Shown piece by piece: positions 10,214-19,665 of a DNA stretch of 64,000 bases (position 1 is the stretch's first letter; each line of letters opens with the position of its first letter). Source of the DNA: an uncultured Clostridium sp. Lineage in GTDB: Bacteria; Bacillota; Clostridia; Lachnospirales; Lachnospiraceae. A program made the position numbers and the translations under genes. The DNA lies in the NCBI GenBank assembly GCA_947178445.1, contig CAMWYJ010000001.1, forward strand, positions 147,119 to 211,118, read 5' to 3'. The notes beneath the pieces are model-generated. The model was not told the DNA's origin and searched no databases. It saw only the letters and a program-made list of their open reading frames with translations.

Positions 10214-10320
10214 GACCTCACCTTCCTTTCTGTTTTCTTATCCTAAGTGGGCATAGCATGTATCCTTTGAGGACTCATTGCTATTGGTGGTGTTCCTTGT
10301 GACGTCCAATGATAAATCCA

Positions 10321-10364
10321 CCACAATTTACCACTGTCTACCACAATTCTCCACTTACAACCAC
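10321..10364 (-). promoter_or_regulatory. MraZ operator: five GTGG repeats at exact 10-bp spacing
   Basis: On the minus strand the tetramer GTGG begins five times in a row at exactly 10-base intervals (plus-strand CCAC at 10321, 10331, 10341, 10351 and 10361), each followed by a variable hexamer. MraZ of other bacteria binds short direct repeats at one-turn spacing directly upstream of mraZ. The repeats sit just downstream of the -10 box, so bound MraZ would cover the start site. Confidence 0.8.
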
Positions 10365-10365
10365 T

Positions 10366-10394
10366 ATTGTACCCTATAAGGTTACATAATGCAA
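10366..10394 (-). promoter_or_regulatory. Sigma-A-type promoter of the dcw operon
   Basis: TTGCAT at 10389-10394 and TACAAT at 10366-10371 are separated by 17 bases on the minus strand. The predicted start falls inside the GTGG repeats, leaving a leader of about 145 bases before mraZ. Confidence 0.75.
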
Positions 10395-10604
10395 GGATTA
10401 AAATTTCAAAAGTAGCTAAACTTTTTTGTGTTTTTTTGTGCATTTTGTACATTTTTTCGACATATATCTAAATCTTTTTTACACCTTTTACACAACATAT
10501 TGTTTTACACATCCTTAATCTGGTCTATATCTTGTGTTTTATGTCCATTTTTGTCATTTTCTCCCTTATTTTATAAAAAGCAGTGGTGAACAGTAGAAAA
10601 TTTC

Positions 10605-10649
10605 CCACTTTCTCCCCACTTTTTGAAAAATCCTCCACTTTTCTTCCAC
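10605..10649 (-). promoter_or_regulatory. Distal cluster of MraZ-like GTGG boxes
   Basis: Four more minus-strand GTGG boxes (plus-strand CCAC at 10605, 10616, 10635 and 10646) are preceded by A-runs, giving AAAGTGG-type units with spacings of 11, 19 and 11 bases. They resemble MraZ sites but lie about 240 bases above the mapped promoter. The rest of 10400-10600 is AT-rich and I see no gene in it. Confidence 0.45.
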
Positions 10650-10651
10650 AT

Positions 10652-10698
10652 AAAAAAGAACAGGCCACAAAGTTTTCCCTTGTTACCTGCTCTTTTTT
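10652..10698 (-). terminator. Intrinsic terminator of lgt
   Basis: Arms AAAAAAGAACAGG (10652-10664) and CCTGCTCTTTTTT (10686-10698) pair with one mismatch around an inner CACAAAG/CTTGT region. The structure gives a T-run on either strand. It stands just after the lgt stop codon and also insulates the mraZ promoter region. Confidence 0.75.
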
Positions 10699-10714
10699 AT
10701 AATATATTTGTATA

Positions 10715-11641
10715 CTACTCTCCGCCTTGCCCTACCATGTGCTTTTTCAACTGCATCCGCTTATAAATCATGTAAACCGAAGCGACCAACACGCAGATGG
10801 CAGCCAAAAGCTGTGATACTTTAAAGTTAATGCCCGGTATCATCAAAGAATCGGTACGAAGCCCTTCAATCCATACACGGCCAAGACCATATCCCCATGC
10901 ATACATAGCAAACAACTCACCATCAAATTTCTTATGTCTTCTGTATAAAAAAATGATACACAGTACGATAACGTTCCATACCGATTCATAGAGAAATGTT
11001 GGATGCACCTGAATAAATTCCATACCATCCACATTTAACACATTGTCAATCATTTCCTGTGTAATAATTCCACTATTCACTGAACGAAGCAGATAATTCT
11101 TGCCACCAAACCATTCTACAGGGATTCCCATAGCAAATAGAGAATCGGTATAATCACCAAATGCCTCTCTGTTAAAAAAGTTTCCCCATCTTCCCATGAT
11201 CTGCCCTACTAATAAACCCATACAGCAAATATCAAGCATAAGCAAAACAGAAACCTTTCGTTTTTTTGCAAATATAGCCAGCGTAATAACGCCTGCAATA
11301 ATACCACCATAAATCGCCAGCCCGCCACCCCGGATATTGATCATGGCAATCAGAGTATCCTTTAATGATCTTCCCTCCTTGATATAGTCATCTAAACGGA
11401 ACACCACATAATATATCCTGGCTCCAAGAATTGCCGGAATCACCAGCCAAAGCATAAAATCAAGGTACAGCTCCGGATCCTGATTTGTCCTCTTTGCTTC
11501 TTTTGAAATCAGTACATACCCCAAAATAAATCCCAGTGCAATAATAACTCCATAAAGATGAATTTCAAAATTTCCAATATAGAATCCATCCATTACATGT
11601 TTCAAATGTATTCCCAAATTAGGGAATCTGATTTCGTACAT
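10715..11641 (-). CDS. lgt: Prolipoprotein diacylglyceryl transferase
   Basis: Lgt moves diacylglyceryl from phosphatidylglycerol to the lipobox cysteine of prelipoproteins in the cytoplasmic membrane. The 308-residue multi-pass protein carries GGGLAIYGG, the Lgt signature MGRWGNFFNREAFG (about residues 166-179), HPTFLYES, and the late GLGRVWIEGLRTD motif with its conserved arginines. It starts 13 bases after the ychF stop, so the two form an operon read from the promoter at 12899-12927. Confidence 0.96.
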   Translation of the reverse strand: MYEIRFPNLGIHLKHVMDGFYIGNFEIHLYGVIIALGFILGYVLISKEAKRTNQDPELYLDFMLWLVIPAILGARIYYVVFRLDDYIKEGRSLKDTLIAMINIRGGGLAIYGGIIAGVITLAIFAKKRKVSVLLMLDICCMGLLVGQIMGRWGNFFNREAFGDYTDSLFAMGIPVEWFGGKNYLLRSVNSGIITQEMIDNVLNVDGMEFIQVHPTFLYESVWNVIVLCIIFLYRRHKKFDGELFAMYAWGYGLGRVWIEGLRTDSLMIPGINFKVSQLLAAICVLVASVYMIYKRMQLKKHMVGQGGE

Positions 11642-11653
11642 ACTCTACCTCCG

Positions 11654-12748
11654 TTATACGTTGAATTTAAAGAGGATTACATCTCCATCCTGCACCACAT
11701 ATTCCTTACCCTCTGAACGCACAAGACCTTTTTCCTTTGCGGCTACCATTGAACCATTCTCAACTAAATCGGTATAGGCCACAACCTCTGCCCGGATAAA
11801 ACCACGTTCAAAATCTGTATGAATCTTACCAGCTGCCTGTGGTGCCTTCGTTCCCTTCTTAATCGTCCATGCTCTTGTCTCATCTTCTCCAGATGTCAGA
11901 TATGAAATAAGACCGAGCAGCTCATAGCTTGCACGAATCAACTTATCAAGTCCTGACTCCGCAAGTCCTAAGTCCTCCAAAAACATCTTTTTCTCATCAT
12001 CCTCCAGCTCGGAAATCTCCTGCTCAATCTGAGCACAGACCTTAAACACCCCGGATTCATACTCTCCTGCATATTTTTTTACTGCTTTTACATATTCATT
12101 GTCAGCATCATCAGCAACCTCGTCCTCTGCCACATTCGCTGCAAAAATCACCGGCTTTCTCGTCAAAAGATTATATTCTGCCATCCAGCGCTCTTCATCT
12201 TCCCCATCTGTCAAAAAAGTGATAGCCAGTTTGCCGTTTTCAAGATGCTCCTTAATACGCTTCATAAACTCTACCTCTTTGGCAATATCTTTGTTATTGT
12301 TTGCCGCACGGGAGCTTTTTGCAATACGCCTGTCTAAAATCTCAATATCGGAGAAGATCAGCTCAAAATTAATCGTCTCAATGTCACGGAGAGGATTGAT
12401 GCTGCCGTCCACATGAACCACATTCGTATCTTCAAAACAGCGTACCACATGTACAATCGCATCCACCTCACGAATATTGGAAAGAAACTGGTTGCCTAAG
12501 CCCTCTCCCTTTGATGCACCTTTCACAAGACCTGCAATATCTACAAACTCAATCACAGCAGGAACAGTCTTTTTTGAATGGTACATTTCTGTCAATACAT
12601 TAATCCGTTCATCTGGTACCGGAACCACACCCACATTCGGATCAATAGTACAGAATGGATAATTTGCTGATTCTGCACCCGCTTTTGTCAATGAATTAAA
12701 TAAAGTACTTTTTCCAACATTTGGAAGTCCAACGATTCCTAATTTCAT
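11654..12748 (-). CDS. ychF: Redox-regulated ATPase YchF (OLA1 family)
   Basis: YchF is an Obg-like P-loop protein that hydrolyses ATP rather than GTP and binds ribosomes. The 364 residues include [11 protein letters not shown] (Walker A), the [17 protein letters not shown] switch, an NVAE motif in place of NKxD that explains the ATP preference, and a C-terminal TGS domain ending [17 protein letters not shown]. Length and motifs are normal. Confidence 0.96.
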   Translation of the reverse strand: MKLGIVGLPNVGKSTLFNSLTKAGAESANYPFCTIDPNVGVVPVPDERINVLTEMYHSKKTVPAVIEFVDIAGLVKGASKGEGLGNQFLSNIREVDAIVHVVRCFEDTNVVHVDGSINPLRDIETINFELIFSDIEILDRRIAKSSRAANNNKDIAKEVEFMKRIKEHLENGKLAITFLTDGEDEERWMAEYNLLTRKPVIFAANVAEDEVADDADNEYVKAVKKYAGEYESGVFKVCAQIEQEISELEDDEKKMFLEDLGLAESGLDKLIRASYELLGLISYLTSGEDETRAWTIKKGTKAPQAAGKIHTDFERGFIRAEVVAYTDLVENGSMVAAKEKGLVRSEGKEYVVQDGDVILFKFNV

Positions 12749-12898
12749 ATTTTACATATTCCTCCTTTGAAATACCTTAAAATAAGCATTTCTTTCTATT
12801 CTATAATTTCTTGAGCACCACTGTGAGTACCACTCTTAGATAGCCTTCAAAACTTTTCCATTTTTTCTTCTTTTGATATGTAACTACACACAGAACGT

Positions 12899-12927
12899 AG
12901 TATAGCATAAATGTTATAAAAACTCAA
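12899..12927 (-). promoter_or_regulatory. Promoter of ychF-lgt
   Basis: TTGAGT (12922-12927) and TATACT (12899-12904) are spaced by 17 bases on the minus strand, giving a leader of about 145 bases. No gene is visible in the rest of 12749-13018, which is AT-rich. Confidence 0.65.
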
Positions 12928-13018
12928 AACTTTTCCGCCTGTTCCTTTCGAAAAAACGTCCGCATATATTCTGTTTCATTTTCAAACAATAAATCTGTAT
13001 CTGAATTATCTTTAGATA

Positions 13019-13049
13019 ATTGCGAAATTCTCTATTTCCAAAATCTACT
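13019..13049 (+). repeat. Solo end resembling the 20.5-kb inverted-repeat element
   Basis: About 31 bases beginning TTGCGAAAT match the left terminal repeat of the element at 20538-20785 in roughly 25 of 31 positions, including the first eight bases TTGCGAAA. As at 20538, it abuts the stop codon of a gene. No second end is visible nearby, so it would be a remnant or a solo terminus. Confidence 0.4.
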
Positions 13050-14311
13050 TATCTGCGTGGAAGATACTGTACTGCTATCCTGTTTTCTGGCTTTGTATCA
13101 CACAGATAAATAACAATCAAAAATATCCACTCCAACGGCTTCATCAGTATATATACGATATCTGCCGCAAGTTTTGTCCGAATCACTCTTGCAATAGGAA
13201 ATCCACAGGTATCATATACATACCTTACAAAACGATGGAATCCTGGTAGTCTCTCCTCCAAAATCTGCTCAAATGCATTGGCAATGCACAGCTGGCGGTT
13301 TACCACCACGCGATGTCCATGCCGTTCTCCCATCCGGAGCGGTTTCACAATTCCTGCATGCCCTCCTGCGGCAACTGTACACAAATAATGCTCGTCAACC
13401 TGGACATTTGGCGGTGGAATTTGCTGTGACAGCCGCCAGTCCGCCGTCTCGGTCCACGCTTTTATCAGATAATCCGGTCTTTGTCCAAATAGCACAAGGA
13501 TACAGAGAACCAAACCCAACAGCGGAAGCATCATTACCAGTGCAAGAACCGGCCAGCAGGCGGCATTCCTCAATCTATCATTCAACGTATGTAAAGCAGT
13601 TTTCTCCTCATAGCCAACATCGTTCTTATTCTCCATTGAGTTCCACTCTGCTATTTTACAGCGAATGGTTTTCATTGCAATAACAATACAATTAAACGGA
13701 AACAGGCAGAGCAAGCAGGTACTTATATCACAAATCTGCACGCACCACAGTATGCACTGTGATACCCCCAGATACATTGCCGACATGGACAATACGATAA
13801 CCAATGGCGGCAGCTTCTCTAATTTAAACAGGGATAGTACCAGATAACCAAGTATTCCGACACCACACAGGACAAGCACAGTCGGCATTGCATCCAACCA
13901 TACCGGCTGATGCTTTTCAGTATTGTATAATACTTCATTCCACTCTGCGTTCATTATGATACCCCACAAATCCATGAGAGACCATGCAAGGCAGGAATAA
14001 ATCCCCCCGAGAAACAGCGTGACATATTCAAATCTTTTAAAATTCTTTTTCCAGATTATATCCTTTGGAACAATAAATAATGCGACCAGATTAATCACTG
14101 TCAGCACAAAGGGATAAAGGAGGAATAATCCAAGAAAAAAACCGCGAAATATACCCGCTCCAATGAAATTAATATTGAAAGAAACTGCCTCAAGCAATGC
14201 CATGCCAATAATACAAATGCTAATGCTTAATGCCAAAGAATATAAGACCGGTGTCTTTTTTATGCGTTCCCATGTTTTATTCATTTCTGCCTTTTCTCCT
14301 TCCTTTCTCAT
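13049..14311 (-). CDS. Membrane protein of unknown function, DUF6688-like
   Basis: This protein of about 420 residues has seven or so membrane segments in its first 260 residues. A soluble, conserved-looking domain follows (HYLCTVAAGGHAGIV, KPLRMGERHGHRVVVNRQL, then IANAFEQILEE), and a last hydrophobic stretch. The C-terminal domain resembles what I recall as DUF6688; no function is known. Start choice is uncertain: 14311 has a GGGAG box nine bases away, while 14284 (MNKTWERIKK) is also possible. It is the third gene of a membrane-protein operon with 14374-15045 and 15140-15730. Confidence 0.7.
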   Translation of the reverse strand: MRKEGEKAEMNKTWERIKKTPVLYSLALSISICIIGMALLEAVSFNINFIGAGIFRGFFLGLFLLYPFVLTVINLVALFIVPKDIIWKKNFKRFEYVTLFLGGIYSCLAWSLMDLWGIIMNAEWNEVLYNTEKHQPVWLDAMPTVLVLCGVGILGYLVLSLFKLEKLPPLVIVLSMSAMYLGVSQCILWCVQICDISTCLLCLFPFNCIVIAMKTIRCKIAEWNSMENKNDVGYEEKTALHTLNDRLRNAACWPVLALVMMLPLLGLVLCILVLFGQRPDYLIKAWTETADWRLSQQIPPPNVQVDEHYLCTVAAGGHAGIVKPLRMGERHGHRVVVNRQLCIANAFEQILEERLPGFHRFVRYVYDTCGFPIARVIRTKLAADIVYILMKPLEWIFLIVIYLCDTKPENRIAVQYLPRR

Positions 14312-14373
14312 AAAAATATTCTCCCACAAATTGTGTTTTCATCACATTAAAGTCATCCCAGCAAATGCTGTCT

Positions 14374-15045
14374 TTAACTGCCATGTGTAATACTACCTGT
14401 AATTCCCAATATCAAAAGAATTAACATTAACAACGCAAAAATTGCCATTAAAATAATAATGGTGATTGTCAGTTTTCTCCATTTACGCTCTTTTAAGGTC
14501 AATACCATCAGATCAATGACGTCCACTACAAAGAAAAACTGTAGTATGGAATGTATGACCACCATACTCTTTGGACGCAGCTTTTCCTTTGCAGATACAC
14601 ACAGATAAGAAATGGTATACGGTGCTCCCAATGCCAGAGCAAACCAGCCCACGCCTGCTTCCAACAGTGCAACCATAGGTCCTACAAATATCATAAAAGG
14701 AACTGGAATAAAAGAAAATAAAAAGGTCACCACGATTAGACAACCGCCAATCATAAAAAATGGTATTAATGAATATTTAATCAATACTGCTGCATTTAAC
14801 AACACAATACGATTTTCCGTTCTTCCACACATAATAGAAACAATAATATTTACAATTCCAAGTCCAAAGGGTATTAAAAAGAAATAAAATGTTGTATTTG
14901 AAGATCCAATTAAAAAAAGAACCGGCATCATATAAATGGATAAAACATATATCAAAGAAGTAACATATATATAATGGAAACCTCCTGTTTGATTTGTTAT
15001 TTGGACTACTGGCTTTATTAAATCATTATTTATTTTATCATCCAT
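14374..15045 (-). CDS. Hypothetical multi-pass membrane protein
   Basis: About 223 residues with a short polar N-terminus (MDDKINNDLIKP) and five to six hydrophobic helices ending in a long C-terminal membrane segment. I do not recognise the family. The start at 15045 has AAAGGAG at seven bases. It stands between two other membrane-protein genes with short gaps on the same strand, so the three are probably co-transcribed and could form one complex; this is inference only. Confidence 0.7.
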   Translation of the reverse strand: MDDKINNDLIKPVVQITNQTGGFHYIYVTSLIYVLSIYMMPVLFLIGSSNTTFYFFLIPFGLGIVNIIVSIMCGRTENRIVLLNAAVLIKYSLIPFFMIGGCLIVVTFLFSFIPVPFMIFVGPMVALLEAGVGWFALALGAPYTISYLCVSAKEKLRPKSMVVIHSILQFFFVVDVIDLMVLTLKERKWRKLTITIIILMAIFALLMLILLILGITGSITHGS

Positions 15046-15139
15046 CTGATTTCTCCTTTCCAACTTCCAGCCTTTTTCTTCAGTTTATATAACGCAAATG
15101 GTGTAACAGCGTACTTTATAATCGTCTTCTCCTGTTATA

Positions 15140-15730
15140 TCATATATCACCAATTTTCGAAGAAAATTGATGACCTGCCCTCTCATCAACGCAATTCACT
15201 ATTTCATGTATCCTCCCAGAGTTCTCATAATATCGAATTATAAATTTCATTTCGCCAGTCTCCTGAGCCTGTTCTATCACTTCCCTGTCTTTTCCAAAAA
15301 ATGTAAACATATTTTGTCTGCCCTCTGACGAGACGCCTATAAGCGTATCATAATGCAGCCAGCGTGTCTGGCAATTTACAATCCTGCAGTCTGACAACGT
15401 AGTCACAATAATCTCTGCCACCTCTTCCAGCTTCATCCTTTTTAGAATCATTAATCCGGTACCCATCAGTAAAATCCCTACTCCCATTACCATATATAAC
15501 AATGAGTTTCGCCCTGACCCTATATCTGTCCTCCGCAATATCTGACCTTGAATAATTCCTACTCCGCTGCCCACAAACAATAAAACTCCAATAGCTAATG
15601 CCCGCATTCCCATTGACCGTGCCGTTTTTCTTCCCTCTTCCCCAATATGGCTTTTTTTTGCCTGTGTTTTTATAACAGAAACCGACACAATGCCTGCCAA
15701 GATAAAACAAACAAACATTAATATTCTCAT
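15140..15730 (-). CDS. Hypothetical membrane protein with C-terminal soluble domain
   Basis: About 196 residues with an N-terminal membrane helix (MRILMFVCFILAGIVSVSVI), two more helices between residues about 40 and 100, and then a soluble domain of about 95 residues (IIVTTLSDCRIVNC... FFGKDREVIEQAQ). I do not recognise it. The start at 15730 leaves the first helix at the N-terminus; a longer frame reaches 15778. It is the first gene of the three-gene membrane cluster. Confidence 0.65.
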   Translation of the reverse strand: MRILMFVCFILAGIVSVSVIKTQAKKSHIGEEGRKTARSMGMRALAIGVLLFVGSGVGIIQGQILRRTDIGSGRNSLLYMVMGVGILLMGTGLMILKRMKLEEVAEIIVTTLSDCRIVNCQTRWLHYDTLIGVSSEGRQNMFTFFGKDREVIEQAQETGEMKFIIRYYENSGRIHEIVNCVDERAGHQFSSKIGDI

Positions 15731-15805
15731 ACTTTCTGTTTCTCCCTGATTTTTTGTTATTTTGACTCTATTATTCACATGATTTATTCTTCTTTACTGC
15801 TCCTA

Positions 15806-15840
15806 TAAAAAAACAGGTGCCATCATGCCCCTGCCTTTTT
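15806..15840 (-). terminator. Intrinsic terminator of yebC
   Basis: On the minus strand CAGGGGC and GCACCTG pair with one mismatch around ATGATG and are followed by seven T residues. It lies about 140 bases beyond the yebC stop. Confidence 0.65.
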
Positions 15841-15981
15841 ATATTCTATATCATTGAGTAATCCTGTTTTAATAATGCTTATTTTTTTACCTTGTGCCAC
15901 TGCCTACTCTCGTATAACTTCTCTCATTGAGCTAAATTCAGATACACCTTTCGGCAGATTTCACGTTGTTCTTCAGAAATT

Positions 15982-16710
15982 TCATTCATCCCAGTTGTGG
16001 TAAACTGCCTGCACATCATCATCCTCATCGAGTAAATCCAAAATCTTATTCATTTTCTTAATATCTTCCTCGCTTGTAAGCTCCACGTAGGTCTGCGGAA
16101 CCATAGTAACTTCAGCAGAAGCCATGGCAATTTTCTCATTCTCTAAGGCTTCTCTCACTGCCGAAAAATCCTCTGGAGCAGTTATAATCTCAAAGCTGTC
16201 CTCCTCTTCGGCAAAATCCTCTGCACCGGCATCTAACGCAATCATCATAAGGTCATCTGCTTCCATCTCACACTCTTCCTTATCAATGATAATCTGTCCC
16301 TTCTTATCAAACATAAATGATACACAGCCTGTGGTTCCAACATTTCCACCACCTTTTGTAAATGCATTTCTCACATTCGATGCGGTACGGTTTTTGTTGT
16401 CAGTAAGGGCATCCACGATAATTGCTGTTCCATTCGGTCCATATCCCTCATATGTAATACCCACATAGTTCACAGCACTCGCATCCCCAGCAGCTTTTTT
16501 AATTCCTCTTTCAATGGTGTCATTTGGCATGTTGTTCGCCTTTGCCTTCGCAATAACATCCCGAAGCTTTGAATTGTTATTCGGATCCGGCCCGCCTTCT
16601 TTTACTGCCACTGCAATTTCCCTTCCAATTACAGTAAAAATCTTTCCTCTTGCTGCATCATTTTTTTCTTTTTTATGCTTAATATTTGCAAATTTTGAAT
16701 GTCCTGACAT
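15982..16710 (-). CDS. yebC: YebC/PmpR family DNA-binding regulator or translation factor
   Basis: The protein opens with the near-universal [14 protein letters not shown] and contains [41 protein letters not shown] and [12 protein letters not shown], all diagnostic for YebC/TACO1. Such proteins are described as transcription factors and, more recently, as helpers for translation of difficult (proline-rich) stretches. The start at 16710 has GGGAG eight bases upstream; five upstream codons are not family-like. Length is 242 residues, which is normal. Confidence 0.94.
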   Translation of the reverse strand: MSGHSKFANIKHKKEKNDAARGKIFTVIGREIAVAVKEGGPDPNNNSKLRDVIAKAKANNMPNDTIERGIKKAAGDASAVNYVGITYEGYGPNGTAIIVDALTDNKNRTASNVRNAFTKGGGNVGTTGCVSFMFDKKGQIIIDKEECEMEADDLMMIALDAGAEDFAEEEDSFEIITAPEDFSAVREALENEKIAMASAEVTMVPQTYVELTSEEDIKKMNKILDLLDEDDDVQAVYHNWDE

Positions 16711-16877
16711 AATCATTACTCCCATCTTTTTCTAAATTACCTGCATGTACACATTATCCTGTTTTAAGATACCAACATGCGTTCTTTATTCTAGCACCAC
16801 ATTCCATATTTTTCAAGCGCTATCTTCCCTGCGTCATTATCCGGTTACAGTCTATTGTCTTTTTCAATATTCCTTTA

Positions 16878-18017
16878 TCAAACCGGCTTTATATTATCCA
16901 ATCTTACACCATTTTCCTCCCTCTTCTTCGTTGCGTCACGCAAAAGCTTGTACGCAGATGCAGCAACCGGCACTCCGATAAGCATTCCAACTACACCGCC
17001 AAGACCACTGCCAACCATAATTGCTGCCAGCACCCAGATGCCAGGAAGACCAATCGATGAACCAACCACCTTCGGATAGATCAGATTTCCTTCTAACTGC
17101 TGCAATACTACCAGATAAATCAGAAAAACAAGTGTCTGTTTTGGATCTACTGTTACGATCATAAACGCACCAAGCACAGCACCAATATAAGCACCGAAAA
17201 CCGGAATCAATGCAGTAAGACCAACCAATGCACCAATCGGTCCAGCATATGGCAGGCGCAGTAAATACATTCCCAATGCACAAAGTGTTCCAAGAATAAC
17301 AGCTTCTGTCATCTGCCCGACTATAAAGCTCGAAAAACACTGATGTACCACCTTTAATACATAGGACAGTTTTTCATACACATTTTTCTTCAAAAAAGCT
17401 TTAAGCACACGGTTTAACTTATTGCCTACATCCTCCTTGCATGCCAATACATAAAGGCTGAAAATCAATCCGATCACTACATTTGTTACTGCACCTACAA
17501 AAGAACCTACTATTGTAGTTGCCGATGTCAAAAATCCTTTTGTTCCAGTCATCAGTCCGGAAGAAATCTTGTCAAAAATACTGCCCCAGTTCAAATCCAG
17601 TTCAGTCAGCTGCTTTTGCAAAACCGGCAGCTCGTCCGATTTTTCAATCAGAAAAGAAATCATTTTCTCCACTATCTGCGGTACATCCTTTGATATAATC
17701 ACGAAACAATTTACTACCTGTGGAATAACCAGATAGAGTACAAAAAAAACAATCAGAAACAACAGTGCCAGTGATAATATAATACAAACCGGTCTTCTGG
17801 ACTTTATAACCAGTACGCTCTTACCCTTTGGAAAATAAATCCTCTCCAAGCGCACCATCAATATATTTAGCACATATGCCATCACGCAACCCAGTATCAA
17901 TGGATAGACTACTGCATACAATGCACTGCCCCATCCAAGCACATCCTTAAAATGGATTACAAACAAACATAAAATTGCAACAATCATTCCCCGTTGCACA
18001 AATTGCTTTGTGTTCAT
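16878..18017 (-). CDS. AI-2E/PerM family transporter-like permease
   Basis: This membrane protein of about 379 residues has the PerM/YdgG architecture: two N-terminal helices, a helical extracytoplasmic segment, then five or more helices with LPYAGPIGALVGLTALIPVFGAYIG-type and PGIWVLAAIMVGSGLGGVVGMLIGVPVAA-type segments. Family members export diverse substrates; the AI-2 role of the founding member should not be assumed. The start at 18017 (MNTKQFVQRG) follows GGAGGTTTCT. It is divergent from the AAA gene at 18193. Confidence 0.85.
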   Translation of the reverse strand: MNTKQFVQRGMIVAILCLFVIHFKDVLGWGSALYAVVYPLILGCVMAYVLNILMVRLERIYFPKGKSVLVIKSRRPVCIILSLALLFLIVFFVLYLVIPQVVNCFVIISKDVPQIVEKMISFLIEKSDELPVLQKQLTELDLNWGSIFDKISSGLMTGTKGFLTSATTIVGSFVGAVTNVVIGLIFSLYVLACKEDVGNKLNRVLKAFLKKNVYEKLSYVLKVVHQCFSSFIVGQMTEAVILGTLCALGMYLLRLPYAGPIGALVGLTALIPVFGAYIGAVLGAFMIVTVDPKQTLVFLIYLVVLQQLEGNLIYPKVVGSSIGLPGIWVLAAIMVGSGLGGVVGMLIGVPVAASAYKLLRDATKKREENGVRLDNIKPV

Positions 18018-18129
18018 AGAAACCTCCAAACTTTTATTTGTTTTCGTGTTCACAGTATACCACTTTTTTTAAGACTTTGTTATATATTTGCAAAAGATGA
18101 ATTATTTTCATGTTTGGCATTCTTTTTTG

Positions 18130-18158
18130 TTGATGACACACATTTTTTTTGATATGAT
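18130..18158 (+). promoter_or_regulatory. Promoter of the AAA-LysR pair
   Basis: TTGATG at 18130-18135 and TATGAT at 18153-18158 are 17 bases apart. AAGGAGAAGATT directly precedes the ATG at 18193. Confidence 0.65.
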
Positions 18159-18192
18159 AAATATATGAATTATAAGATATAAGGAGAAGATT

Positions 18193-19665
18193 ATGGATTC
18201 TGAAACACAGCATATTTATTCAACCATTATGTCTATTGCAGAGAAAATTGACAAGATATTAATGCCGCAGTCAGAAACACATGAAAGCGTTAAAGAATTG
18301 TTACGCATAGATTTACGTAATTTTTTAATCTATTTATCTATCGCTGACCGTATGATAGCAAAGGATGAGATTCGGTATATTAACAAATCCTTAGGCTACA
18401 GCTTTGACGATATGACAATGAAAAAATTCGCTACGGAAAGTAACATCGCAAGGGACGATTTTCTCAACGAACCGCCTGCATCCATGCGCTATTTTCTCGA
18501 ATATGGTAAAGATGATTTTGTCATCCACGAAGCAAAATACTATGACATTAAGAAGCTTTACATTTTAACCTTTCAGGCTTTGGGAGAAGACTTTCTTTCC
18601 AACTGCAAACATGTAGATGTTACAGAGGTAAACCAACTCACCCGCTACCGCTTTATGTTAGAAAGCAAGACAAAGTCCTATTCAAAATCCGGGCAAATGA
18701 AAACCAGACATCCAGACAGCATCCCTTTCAAACGAAAAGAAAAACCGGAAGAACTTTCTAACACGGATTTACATGAACCCGAAACCACCTTTATTGGCAA
18801 TATTTCTGGTGGAGATAAAACAAAAGAAGACTTAGACTCTCTTCTTACACAGTTAGACAGTTTAGTCGGTCTTGCCTCCGTCAAAGAAGAAGTGAAAAAT
18901 CTAATCAACCTGTTGAAAATCATTGAGTTACGAAAGCACAATGGATTAAAAGCTCCCGCTGTCACAAAACATTTTGTATTTACCGGTAATCCGGGAACTG
19001 GAAAAACAACGGTTGCCAGACTCCTTTCACAAATATACTGTTCCCTAGGCATCCTATCAAAAGGACACCTTGTAGAAGTTGACCGTTCCGGCATGGTTGC
19101 TGCCTATATGGGACAGACAGCGATTAAAGTAAAAGAGGTTATCGAACAGGCAAAGGGCGGAGTTCTGTTTATTGACGAGGCATATGCTCTTTCAAATGAA
19201 ACCCCTGGTGGTGATTTCGGACAGGAAGCAATCGACACATTGGTAAAGGCAATGGAAGATAACCGTGAAGATTTAATTGTAATCGTAGCCGGCTATCCGG
19301 ATTTAATGACACGCTTTGTAAATTCCAATCCCGGACTGAAATCCCGCTTTCAGAAAACAATTTACTTTCCTGATTATGACGCAGATGACTTGTTGAATAT
19401 TTTCAAAAAGAACTGTACGGATAACGATTATCAATTAGACGAAGCTGCCAGCAGCTATCTGGCTTTAAAGCTCTCTGACTATGTCAGCCACAAGGATAAA
19501 AACTTCGGTAATGCAAGAGACATCCGGAATTTTTTGGATATTGCTATTTCTGCCCAGGCAAACCGACTGCTGACAAGCAATTCCACCTCTGCTGAGGACT
19601 TGGTTACTCTGACATCCGAAGATATTGCTGCCATCTTTGAACAAGGAGGGAATACCACCCCATGA
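18193..19665 (+). CDS. CbxX/SpoVK-type AAA ATPase with an uncharacterised N-terminal domain
   Basis: Residues about 220-480 form a CbxX/CfxQ-type AAA+ module: LVGLASVKEEV, Walker A GNPGTGKTT, Walker B GVLFIDEAYAL, a pore-loop region around AAYMGQT, and sensor/arginine motifs (GYPDLMTRFVNSNPGLKSRF). Relatives remodel Rubisco, act in sporulation (SpoVK) or accompany type VII secretion. The first 200 residues are mostly helical and I do not recognise them. The stop codon overlaps the start of the LysR gene (ATGA), so the pair is co-translated, an unusual partnership. Substrate unknown. Confidence 0.88.
   Translation: MDSETQHIYSTIMSIAEKIDKILMPQSETHESVKELLRIDLRNFLIYLSIADRMIAKDEIRYINKSLGYSFDDMTMKKFATESNIARDDFLNEPPASMRYFLEYGKDDFVIHEAKYYDIKKLYILTFQALGEDFLSNCKHVDVTEVNQLTRYRFMLESKTKSYSKSGQMKTRHPDSIPFKRKEKPEELSNTDLHEPETTFIGNISGGDKTKEDLDSLLTQLDSLVGLASVKEEVKNLINLLKIIELRKHNGLKAPAVTKHFVFTGNPGTGKTTVARLLSQIYCSLGILSKGHLVEVDRSGMVAAYMGQTAIKVKEVIEQAKGGVLFIDEAYALSNETPGGDFGQEAIDTLVKAMEDNREDLIVIVAGYPDLMTRFVNSNPGLKSRFQKTIYFPDYDADDLLNIFKKNCTDNDYQLDEAASSYLALKLSDYVSHKDKNFGNARDIRNFLDIAISAQANRLLTSNSTSAEDLVTLTSEDIAAIFEQGGNTTP

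Noticed and set aside
10243..10452. Small frame above mraZ
   Set aside because: It covers the promoter and the GTGG operator, so it is not a plausible gene.
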